A DNA stretch of 64,000 bases from Chaenocephalus aceratus (lineage: Eukaryota > Chordata > Actinopteri > Perciformes > Channichthyidae), in assembly GCA_023974075.1 (NCBI GenBank), contig JAMFTG010000057.1, positions 448,501 through 512,500 on the forward strand. The letters run 5' to 3'. Below are positions 1 to 9,499 of this stretch, one piece after another. A model generated the notes under the pieces. The model was given only the letters and a program-made list of their open reading frames with translations. It did not search any database and was not told the origin of the DNA. Both the position numbers and the translations under genes were made by a program. Numbering within the stretch: position 1 is the first letter of the stretch; every line of letters starts with the position of its first letter.

Positions 1-263
1 TAGAAATCAGAGACACTGACTCCCTGAGGCTGTTGATAAGATGTGGCATTTTGACAGAAAGATATCAACATGTTCGTCTTCAGCTAAGTCCAGCTGACTC
101 ATTGCATATTGAATTCATATTTTTCCAGACTCATGTGTTAAATGAGAGGAGAGCAGATGGGTTTGATTTGCTCAACTGTCCAAACAATGACTGTTATTGG
201 ACCTAACGGCAAAGACTGAGTGATCGACTGACTGCTTACAGGACAGTAGTTCATTTACAGAAC

Positions 264-275
264 CACGCACGCACG

Positions 276-340
<65 letters not shown>

Positions 341-346
341 ACACAT
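264..346. repeat. (GCAC)n/(CA)n microsatellite
   Basis: A short GCAC run passes into a long CA tract with one TACA interruption near the end. It directly borders the dispersed repeat at 349-523. Confidence 0.95.
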
Positions 347-348
347 AC

Positions 349-522
349 CCTGTATACATTACTTCAGGGGACATTACATTGACTTACATGCATTTCCTGG
401 AGACTTATCCTAAAATTAATGATTCCCCTTATGGGGACCTCCATTTTGTCCCCATAAGGGTGGCGGGTCCCCACACGTGACTATGTAAACATATGTAGGT
501 CCCCACAAGGATAGTAATGCTA

Positions 523-523
<1 letters not shown>
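349..523 (-). repeat. CA-flanked dispersed repeat, copy 1
   Basis: The reverse complement of this stretch matches 8559-8816. Shared blocks include CTTGTGGGGACCTACAT, TTTACATAGTCACGTGTGGG, CCCCATAAGGGGAATCATT and the segment ending near TGTATACA. This copy lacks an internal stretch of about 80 bases rich in TTAGGG-like words that copy 2 has. It sits between two CA tracts, as copy 2 sits between two TG tracts. I recognise the sequence as a common teleost dispersed repeat but cannot assign a superfamily. Confidence 0.75.
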
Positions 524-559
<36 letters not shown>

Positions 560-568
560 ACACACACA
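524..568. repeat. (CA)n microsatellite
   Basis: CA dinucleotide tract with a single CC interruption. It flanks the other side of the 349-523 repeat. Confidence 0.95.
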
Positions 569-1904
569 AAGCAGGGTGCTTACACATGTCAATCTAATCT
601 TCTTTTTGAGTGTATAGGTCTCTCACTTGACTTCTGCAAAATTGTGATGCAAACATTTCCATCACTGTTATTTTCTATGAAAGAACATCGAAGGTTTGAG
701 GCAATGTACGGAAGCCCAGAGAGGCAAGTGGGGCAAATACAATCTGATAATACATTTGTTAGGTTTGATCTTGTTTTCTCTGTTTCTGAGTGTATGAGTA
801 AAGACCAGGGGAAATAAACAATTTTACTCTTAATAAGTTCTTTAAAAAAAAGGCCATCATGAAAAAGGGTATGAAAAGTTGCCTGGTGAAAAAAGGTGTT
901 GCTAGGATACTTTGTTTAAGTTACCTAGCTCTTCATTTGGTAAAAACATAGCAAGCAAATATAAAGCCGCTTCATTGGGGCTGTACTATAAACTGAAGAT
1001 TAGAAAAACACAAATGTCTTAAAGCAATCAAATAAATGAAGCAGAAACAAATGTTCCCAGCACAACGTTTTGTTCCCAACCTGTTGAACCTGTTTAATTT
1101 CTTTTAATTAATTAATGTATTTATATATTTCTTTCTTTTCAAACTTCAAATATTTAGGCAAAAACACTTTATGTTTGTGACCCTTTCAATCAGACATAGA
1201 AAATGGATCACAAGAATGTTGTCACTTACCTCTCAGGGTCTCCGTACGATTGGTCCACACCGAAAACAAGTCCTCACAAGATGGCAGCTTTCTGGACCGA
1301 CACGAGGTCAACACTATGGCCTTTCCTCTCAGCCTCATTCCTGCAGGAGTTCGGATGAAAGCTAGTTCCTGTTTATTGATCCTGTTGTTCCCCTCAGTGC
1401 TTTCTCACGGAGAGAACGCAGACGCATGTCACGTAAACACACGACTTCCCACATGAAAGCCACATGCGTCTGTTGGGGCACTTTCATCCTACCGAGTCTA
1501 CAAAAGGGATGTTTTCCGCAGAAGTGCTCACTTCAAGTACATGTAGGGTTTGTGGGTCACCTGCTTTTGAGTGAACATGAGAGGGACGAGGGAATACGTC
1601 CACCGGAGAGACGGAAACAGGGACTTCTTTCATGTTCGCCTGAGTGTTTCGGATCCTAACGGAATCCAAGCAGTCATCATCACACGGTGGTTACATCGTG
1701 GCTTTGGAACAAACTCCCCCAGATAATAAAAACCTCGGCCTCAATAGAGATTTTTTAGGGGCCGTTAAAGACCCACCTGTTCCGACAGGCCTTTGGGTCG
1801 TCGGGGGAGGTGAGTTATTGGCTGTCTTTTTTATTGGTGTTTTGTCGTATGTTTTATCCTATGTATTACCTGCTGCTGTTTTATGCCTTTTATTCTACAT
1901 GTTA
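569..1904. other. No gene identified
   Basis: AT-rich to about 1,170, then more balanced composition to about 1,740. On the minus strand, near 1,226, there is a donor-like AGAG/GTAAGT after a short open stretch, but no acceptor, homology or partner exon could be recognised. I therefore do not call an exon. Confidence 0.4.
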
Positions 1905-2009
1905 TAGTTGTACTTTGAATTGTGTCCTGTGTACTGTACTGTAAAGCACGTTGTACATCCGTGTTGAGAAGGGTGCTATATAAATAAAGTTTTACTTACT
2001 TACTTACAT
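1905..2009 (+). repeat. Retroposon 3'-tail-like repeat
   Basis: Contains the teleost retroposon-tail pattern GTAAAGCACGTTGTAC, then GCTATATAAATAAAG, ending in a TTAC tandem run (TTACTTACTTACTTACA). A similar tail occurs at 13736-13815. Recognised as a tail type only; the parent element is not identifiable here. Confidence 0.45.
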
Positions 2010-2202
2010 CGATTTGGCCGTCAGATATGTTTGGCCCCGTGCAGTTAGCCGTGCGCGTGAGGAAGAGATACCAAACATTGTCGGTGAAGCAGCCAGTTTT
2101 CTTAAAGCCATGATGTTCTCCAAACCTCACCCAGGGTTCATCACAGCTCTCCAACTCAGAGTGATGACACTTACATTTCACGCTCCATGAGTTCGGACTC
2201 AC
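1996..2202 (-). other. Exon-like open stretch, unassigned
   Basis: An open frame of 68 codons on the minus strand, cysteine-rich in its N-terminal half, with two possible N-glycosylation sequons (NCT and NIS) near its C-terminal end. The composition suits a secreted or extracellular domain. A GTAAGT follows the codon for Asp near 2,010, but this donor coincides with the TTAC-tail repeat, so it may be fortuitous. I recognise no family. It could be an isolated exon or chance. Confidence 0.2.
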
Positions 2203-3069
2203 ATTCCCATTTCGGGATTAAAGTCATTTCACAAAAACACAAATCTCACAGGATAACGCCCGAGGACTTGAAGCCACTTTGGTTTGATTTCAGTCAAAGT
2301 ACTTCCTGCTGGAGTCGAGGTTCATTAGTATCGCCCCTTTCCGAGTGCTTTACATTAAGACAACACAATTATTTAAACATTGAAATTGTGTTTAAAGAGA
2401 CAACTAAAAGAGACAAATAGTGCCGTTACAGTGCATGATAAGTGCTCTCAAACTTAATTTAATGAAACCTAGTGGTGCATAAAAACCGAACAAATTTACA
2501 ACAGAATTACATTTATTTAATACAGAAGCACATTTGTGTAAATCGACCTTTAATTCTTGATATATTCCTGCGTTTCTAGAAGGCTTTTGTAATCGCCTGT
2601 AAGAGGCCCAAAATACAAATATAAATATGTCCTCTTTAATGTAGCAATTCAAGATGTCCGGCTTGGTTTGTGTTATTTACTGGTAGCAACTGAAGACCTT
2701 TTTCGGGTCTGAAGACACATTCTTTTTTCTGTATTTTGTTGAATTGAATGATGGTAGGGTGTCGCAGTGTTGTAGTAAAGTCATCAATTCTCCAGTCCGA
2801 GTCAAAGAGTCCGAGTCTGGGCTGTAGCATTTAGCAAGAAGAACATATTTAATCATGGTGGTGGCGAAGTCCATAGGGACTTGGCTTGGCAACTGGAACG
2901 TCACCAGTTCAAGTGCTACCGAGGTGTCCCTGAGCAAGGCATCGCTCCCTACACTGCTCCCCGGGCACTGTACATAATGGCAGCCCACTGCTCCTAACAC
3001 TAGGATGGGTAAAATGCAGAGAAACCGTTTTGTTACATAGTACCTGTACTACGTAATGACATTAAGTTG

Positions 3070-3070
<1 letters not shown>
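2203..3070. other. No gene identified
   Basis: No convincing coding potential, repeat or RNA structure was recognised. Short overlapping open stretches on both strands lack family motifs. Confidence 0.4.

Positions 3071-3128
<58 letters not shown>
3071..3128. repeat. (ATC)n trinucleotide repeat
   Basis: About 19 perfect tandem ATC/CAT triplets. Confidence 0.97.
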
Positions 3129-3478
3129 GTGGATCTGAATCCCAGGGCAGATACGAGCATTATTTTTCCCTTATGGCTTGCACTCTTCAAGAGCCCTTTC
3201 AGCTTGTCTCCCCTTTTCACATTTCACATATTTGATGTCTTATTTTCTTGATATTAAGCAGATGATTATAGCAGCTTAAAATGCTCAGGAAATGATATTT
3301 GAACAACTGAGCAAACCCTTTCTGAAGAAGATGAAGAAGCTCCAGAAAACCTACTCAACAGACGATGTGGTGAGATTCCTTGTCAACTCTAGTTTGCAAG
3401 GCTACAGATCTCATCTAAAATGACAATCTATATCATATCTATATCATTAACCTTAAATTGTCTCTCTGAAGGATATCG

Positions 3479-3479
<1 letters not shown>

Positions 3480-3530
<51 letters not shown>
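3480..3530. repeat. (CA)n microsatellite
   Basis: Perfect CA tract of about 25 units. It produces Cys-Val repeat frames on the minus strand that should not be read as genes. Confidence 0.97.
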
Positions 3531-3533
<3 letters not shown>

Positions 3534-3604
3534 CCAGACTCCACCACCACCACCCCTTCGTTTCTCCACAGTCCACAGGTGTTTGGGGGAAGCAAATGAA
3601 AGTT

Positions 3605-3702
3605 GGCGTATCCAATCATGGCCTGACGTCAGGGCGCCTCCCTTCCTGGCCGCTCTCCCGCTGACACAGAGAGCCATCTGGGCCCCCCCCCCCCCCCCCC
3701 CC
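3605..3702 (+). promoter_or_regulatory. CCAAT/CRE cluster in a GC-rich block
   Basis: A CCAAT pentamer near 3,611 is followed within about 15 bases by the palindromic CRE TGACGTCA, then GC-rich sequence and a run of about 20 C residues at 3683-3702. Local CpG frequency is higher than in the flanks. The spacing suits a plus-strand promoter, but no first exon, TATA box or gene was recognised downstream. This is inference from motifs only. Confidence 0.25.
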
Positions 3703-3839
3703 GCCCTCTCATACCCCCCCTCCCTGCGGGCCCGAAGCCAGCCGGACACACTGGGATCCTCCATCGCCAAAAAGCAGCATGGTTTGATGATGCTAGCATT
3801 CAGCGGGGTCAAAAAATAAGCGCAAACCCCACGTAGGGA

Positions 3840-4935
3840 TGACTGGTCGCACATGTTGCATAATGGCTGTAAATAAGTTGTATTTTCACATAAATATTTA
3901 TCCGTTTGATCACTGTCTTGGAAGAGATCATTCAGAAATAGTCACGGTTTGTCTGATGACATTTCACCTCTGTTTTTGAGAAATCTCCGATATTCAAAGA
4001 TTCAAAGGTTTCATTATCATATGCACAAAGCTACAGTGAAATGGCAATGAAATTCTTCTGACCTGAGCTCCTCCAACAATGCAACATATATAATAAAATA
4101 CAAAATAAAAAGTAGTGCAAGTGGCTGAAACGAGAGCATGGCGACCCAACATATTAGAGATGTTAATCATGGAGGACAGGAAAGTACATGCACATATCTT
4201 AGTGAGATCACTGGATAATAATTGAGAGGTGGAGGCAGGGGGTGTGATGAGGAAATTAAAATCATAATTCTCTTCGTGCTAGAACTGAAAGCTTAATATG
4301 AGTCTCATTTGAATTCCAGCAAAGAATTACTCACTAAAATGTCAGAATTAGACCCAAGAGGAAACATCATGATTGACATTTAAAGGGGATTTTCCGTGGC
4401 CAAATGCTGACCTTTCAGGAAAACGTCCTCGTTACCCTATCTCTTCATCGTGTTTCCTTGCTTCCTCTCCTAATGTCTCTTTCCTCTGACCTTGACTCCT
4501 CTATGAGGATTTAAGAAATTGCGACGTCCTTCAACATGGCGTCTTTCGATTGATTTCTGGTTCAAGTTATTGAGGAGACATGAGGAGTATGGGGTGACTC
4601 TTTAGCCGTGGCTCTATAATAATACATGGGATTTGTATAGTGCTTTTTCTAATGCTCAAAGATGCTTAAATGTGTGGCAATGTCATATGGTTGGTCTGTA
4701 TGTAACTTAAATATCTTAACAATTAGAAAAATGCACTATAACTAGATCTCTGACAGGTTGTAAATATCCATTGCTTCAGTGTTTGATCAAATTGAGCGAT
4801 ATAAAGCAAAATGACATAGTTTGTAGTCATTTTGTGTTGTTTAGATGTCCCATTCATAGTCATGAGTGTCTTTGAGGCCATTTTCTAGTTCTGCCTCTCT
4901 TAAAGGTTGGTTCAATTACCAGTTTTTGTCACATT
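3840..4935. other. No gene; short dispersed-repeat scrap
   Basis: No coding sequence recognised. Around 3,990-4,110 a stretch containing TTCAAAGGTTTCATTATCAT and CAATGAAATTCTTCTGACC resembles a short teleost interspersed repeat, probably the 3' part of a non-LTR element. The remainder is unassigned AT-rich sequence. Confidence 0.35.
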
Positions 4936-5417
4936 TTAATCAATCAATCAATCAATCAATGTTTATTTATATAGTCCAATATCACAAATGTTACATTTGT
5001 CTCAGTGGACTTCACAGTTTGTACAGAATATCAGTATGACGATACGACACCCTCTGTCCTTAGACCCTCACATCGTACAAGGAAACACTTCCGGAGAAAA
5101 CCCACAGTTTAAAGGGAACATGGGAGAAACCTCAGGGAGAGCAACAGAGGAGGGATCCCTCTCCCAGGACGGACAGACGTGCAATAGATGCCGTGTGTAA
5201 ATCGAAGAGATAATACATTTTACAGCGTAGACCAAATGTTTGGAAATGCATGTGTCTGTAATAAGAAGATGAATCCACGAGGATATCCATCCAGGACTTA
5301 TGATCTAGGACCACAGCCACGACTCAAGATCCAGGACTCAGGACCACAGGATCATCCATGACTCCGGATCCCGGCGTACAAAGACACCAAAAAAGAAATT
5401 TGGGGAAGCTGGGTTAT
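4936..5417 (-). mobile_element. L2-clade LINE relic, 3' UTR and (ATTG)n tail
   Basis: This segment is the reverse complement of the 3' UTR and tail of the complete L2 copy at 36893-41775 (compare 41300-41775). It begins with a run of AATC units, which is the (GATT)n tail on the other strand, and continues through matching blocks such as GGAGAGGGATCCCTC. The match stops exactly where element I begins and resumes at 7588. The two pieces are therefore one L2 insertion cut in two. Diverged and truncated. Confidence 0.88.
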
Positions 5418-7584
5418 TCCAACCCAGTCTCACAAAAAAACGTGTAATAACTACGTTGGTCCACAATCACCATTCATTCCAATGGCTGGCGTCTATGTCA
5501 CGTGATCTTCAAATTTCTCCCTGCAGAAAAAAAAAACATGGCTGAACTTCATTTTATTCTCGGTGGAAAATGCCTATTTTAAAGTTAGTTTGGCCATTAA
5601 AATGCGTTTTGATGTCATTTGATGCGAGAAATATGAGTTGTTATTTCAGATTATGTGTGCAGTGGATGTACATGATCTTTAGTTTGCTAGTTATTACGAA
5701 GATTACTTCAGGAAATTGTGTCTATACAACATTGTCATTGTCACCAAGGTGGTTGCTAGGGATGCTGCTATCGATATTATTTCTGTTATACGTTATTTTC
5801 CCCTGTGCAATTCTCCATTTACTCAACAATAACACATACTTATCCTTGTGTTTATTTATTTGTTTGATTAATAAACACAAGTTGGAGTCCGTCAGGACCG
5901 AGGGTCGGAGCAGCTCATTTGCTTTACAGAATATTACACCCGGAAGTAAGTATTCTCTCCGCTTCGCTTGACAAACCCCGTGATAGTCCTCAAGCTCTGT
6001 GATTGGAGAGTGTGCAGAGCGTCGAACAGCACTTGAAATGGGATGGAACCACGGCAGACTGTCCAAAACTGGATTTCAACGGGATTTGCGGTACATCAGC
6101 ATGTGTAACAGTTGTAAATATGCAGTGGTGTTTATTTGTAAATCATTTAGTATAATCACACAAATTCTGTGTTTTATATTTAATAATTCTGTGTTCTTTA
6201 TTTATTGATTGTTCAATACCTGACAAGGCCGGAGATGAAAAACTTGGGTCGCAGGTTCCTCAACAGTGCATCACAAGACATCTATCAGTATGTGTACCTC
6301 CACCATTAAACTGTCGTATTCTGCACATTTCTTATACTATCTACATACATCTTATAAGAGTTTAATACATATGATATCAGTTAAAATAAGTGCTTCAACA
6401 TAGTTAACATTGCTGGAGGTATGCACAAAGTTTTTCATTCATTGCATAACTACACCGTAGTTGTGTAGGCCTATATGATATGTCAATAAACCTTAGAAAA
6501 TCTTGAAATCTTGAAAGGGATGTGCAAAATAGTCATTATATACAGTCTTTAATGAACTATTATATACTTTATAGGGATCCTATTAATATCTAATAATAAA
6601 AATAATGAAATTCAATAACATGCTTTAACCACCAGGTGTCTCTTTATATCATCTGTGCACCTTTATGGTGTAAATACATCTACCAATTGGATCAAATATA
6701 AAAGTCAGCCGAATTAGTGTTGATACTGCAAGGAGACGTATTGTGTGAAAAGAAATGTAAGATGTTGTTTAATGGCTGATATATTTATGATCCACGTCAC
6801 GTTTTCAGTTCCTCATGTTTGTCTTCTCATCAGGGCTCTATAAATACAGAACTACGGCAGATATGTAATATGTAATGCAGCCGAACTGTGTATTACAATG
6901 CCGTTATGTGATGACTTTCAAAGAGAAAAGCAATAATACTCGGAATAAAGTGTTTTCTGTCTGTTTCCGGTATTTGTTAATGACGATGTGCTCTGAGATG
7001 TGAGACTGGAATTGCACAGGGGAAAATAACGTATCTATGCCACAATTTTAGATGCAGATTTTGTCAAACTAATATGTTTGCGCTGTGGACAAACACTATG
7101 CATTGACGGGGAAGGGGGGGTAGCAATAAAGATAACACCATTAAACAGTTACACAACATAACAGAAATAATATCGATAGCAGCGTCCCTAGCAACCACCC
7201 TGGTAACAATGAAAACGTTGTATCGACACAAATTCCTGAAGTAATCTTCGTAATAACTAGCAAACTAAAGATCATGTACATCCACTGCACACATAATCTG
7301 AAATAACAACTCATATTTCTCGCATCAAAAGACATCAAAACGTATTTTAATGGCCAAACTAACTTTAAAATAGGCATTTTCCACCGAGAATAAAACGAAG
7401 TTCGGCCATGTTTCTTTTTTCTGCAGGGAGAAATGTGAAGATCACGTGACATAGACGCCAGCCATTGGAATGAATGGTGAACAAAAACGTAGGGATCTTA
7501 CAATTTCAGAGGCGTTTTTGTAGAAATACTACATCCTACGTTGTGGACCAACGTATACACGTTTTTTTATGAGACTGGGTTGGA
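5418..7584. mobile_element. Long-TIR non-autonomous DNA transposon, element I
   Basis: The left end starts TCCAACCCAGTCTCA and the right end is its near-perfect reverse complement (TGAGACTGGGTTGGA). Inverted arms run inwards for about 400 bases, for example the blocks around TTTGGCCATTAAAATGCG at 5588 and its complement near 7350. The right arm carries an extra stretch of about 130 bases. No transposase-like frame exists. Flanks read TAT on both sides, and removing the element plus one TAT rejoins an L2 3' UTR, which independently fixes both boundaries. Inner sequence is shared with elements II and III. Superfamily unresolved; a 3-bp duplication is compatible with several cut-and-paste groups, including Harbinger. 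Confidence 0.85.
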
Positions 7585-7587
7585 TAT

Positions 7588-7822
7588 TCGGAACATGAGA
7601 GGACACAGGTATAGACAGAGAGAAGGAAGAAGTAAGATGTCCCCCGACAAACTAAGCCTATATCAGCAAAACTAGGGGCTGAATCTAATCAGCCCTAACT
7701 ATAAGCTTTATCAAAAAGGAAGGTCTTAAGCGCACTCTTAAAAACGGATAGGGTGTCTGCCGCCCGAACACAAACTGGAAGCTGATTCCACGAATGTGGA
7801 GCTTGATAAGAAAAGGCTCTTT
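7588..7822 (-). pseudogene. L2-clade ORF2 C-terminal relic
   Basis: Minus-strand continuation of the L2 relic interrupted by element I. The frame ending at 7695 encodes the family's C-terminus (for example AFSYQAP, WNQLPVCVRAADTLSVFKS and TFLFDKAYS), nearly identical to the end of the intact ORF2 at 41189. Sequence from 7588 to 7694 matches the start of the L2 3' UTR. Upstream of about 7822 the match is lost. It has no endonuclease or RT core and is a 5'-truncated dead copy. Confidence 0.88.
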
Positions 7823-8522
7823 CTAGCTGTTCTGATCTCGTTGTGGTTGTTCTGGTCTTTTTGTAGTCTTTATATAGTATTGTTGTAGTCCTACAGTCAT
7901 TTAAAGTCACCTACTGGTTGGTAAGTGTCTGTTTGAGGTACATGTTGTAGCTGTGGGCCCTTTCAATACTCAATCGTGGCACCAACAACATAGAGATATG
8001 TTCTGCTCTACCGCACCTCAACTTTTGGCAAGAAGACACAGTAATTTCTCTGGAAAATCTGTTCATGTTTTGTCCATGAATCAATTTAAAACAATCTTTA
8101 AATAGTTGCATAGCCGTTGCATCAACTTTCTGCGTCCGAGCTCTAAAAAGAGGACATTGACAGCGATCCTCTCTGCGCGCCGTTAGACAGACGAAGAGGT
8201 GCACACACCCGTGGATTTTGTTTGGGTCTTTTTGGTTCACTTAGTCAGATCTGGAACAGAAGGCTGCCTGTGACATTTACCCACAATACTGTTCTTCACA
8301 CCACCACCAACTGGACTCCCACTCTCTTAAAGTGAACATGGAGGATTGTTGTTTCGACAGTTTGTTTTGGACGTCCTCCCCAACAACCAGCCACCTGCTG
8401 ACTGAAAAATGGCCAAACGCTGTTTATTCACCTGAACACGGGATGAGGGTGTAGTGTCTGAGAGGAGGAGAGAGACAGGAGTGGCTCATCATGGCTGCAA
8501 GCTGCGCCTGTGCCCACTAACT

Positions 8523-8525
<3 letters not shown>
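7823..8525. other. No gene identified
   Basis: A minus-strand open stretch (7911-8240) adjoins the L2 relic but has no recognisable motif. It may be part of an older, more diverged repeat. Nothing else supported to 8525. Confidence 0.35.

Positions 8526-8558
<33 letters not shown>
8526..8558. repeat. (TG)n microsatellite
   Basis: Perfect TG tract bordering the dispersed repeat at 8559-8816. Confidence 0.95.
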
Positions 8559-8561
<3 letters not shown>

Positions 8562-8814
8562 AGCATTACTATACTTGTGGGGACCTACATCTGTTTACAT
8601 AGTCACGTGTGGGGACTGGCTTCCCTTATGGGGACAAATTGGAGGTCCCCATAAGGGGAATCATTAATTTTAGGGTGAAGACTTGGTTAGGTTTAGGATT
8701 AGGATTAGGGTAAGGGTTAGGGTTACGCATGTGTTGGTTATGGTTAAGGTTAGGATAAGTCTCCAGGAAATGCATGTAAGTCAATGTAATGTCCCCTGAA
8801 GTGATGTATACATG

Positions 8815-8816
<2 letters not shown>
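8559..8816 (+). repeat. CA-flanked dispersed repeat, copy 2, with telomere-like core
   Basis: Opposite-orientation partner of 349-523. It is longer because it keeps an internal block at about 8685-8727 with repeated TTAGG/TTAGGG-like words (for example ATTAGGGTAAGGGTTAGGG). It is flanked on both sides by TG tracts. Confidence 0.78.

Positions 8817-8898
<82 letters not shown>
8817..8898. repeat. (TG)n microsatellite
   Basis: Perfect TG tract of about 41 units. It opens Cys-Val frames that are not genes. Confidence 0.97.
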
Positions 8899-8903
<5 letters not shown>

Positions 8904-9499
8904 CATGTGTGTGAGGAGGAAAGCTATGTTTGTGAGGAAGCTGTGTGCCTCCATTGCATGAGTATGAATTGCTGGATGACTCCCGAAATTGAGAAACATA
9001 ATAATAATTGTGGGATTAAATGGCAGAATGTAACACCGTTTAATCAAAGTTTGTCGTGCATCATACACCATAGATATATCTGGCTCTGTGAAGCCAATGT
9101 TACCCCAGTCTGCAACAGAGCTGCATACTTTGCGTCCATCTGAAGTGTAAACTTGACGCGGTCTCCTGCGATTCCTGTGATCACAACACCGCAGTTATAT
9201 GTTAAAGTTAGCTCAGTTGCCATGAAGGCCGCCTGCTGAGAAGCTATGGTTAAGATGTCAGTGTCTTCGCACATAAAAGTGTTTAAATTAACATGAACAA
9301 AGAAAGCTTTGAGAAGTTTATTTTCGATAACATGTAGCGGGAAGTGCTAATGGTCCATTGTTACAAGCCTGGATACAGAAACCATCGGTGTGTTATTTGA
9401 CTGAAGTTGCCGCCTGGATGTAAAGCACAAGAAAAGCTATTCTTAACGCATTTGATGGCAGATTAAAAGACATTTTTGAAGATATTTTTGTAAAGTTCT
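8899..9499. other. No gene identified
   Basis: No coding family, RNA gene or repeat recognised between the TG tract and element II. Confidence 0.4.

Noticed and set aside
3453..3854. Minus-strand frame with Gly-rich and Cys-Val-rich parts
   Set aside because: The C-terminal part is the CA microsatellite and the Gly run is the poly-C tract; no domain and no consistent coding bias.
8685..8727. Interstitial telomere
   Set aside because: The TTAGGG-like words are few and degenerate and belong to a dispersed repeat; no evidence of a chromosome fusion.
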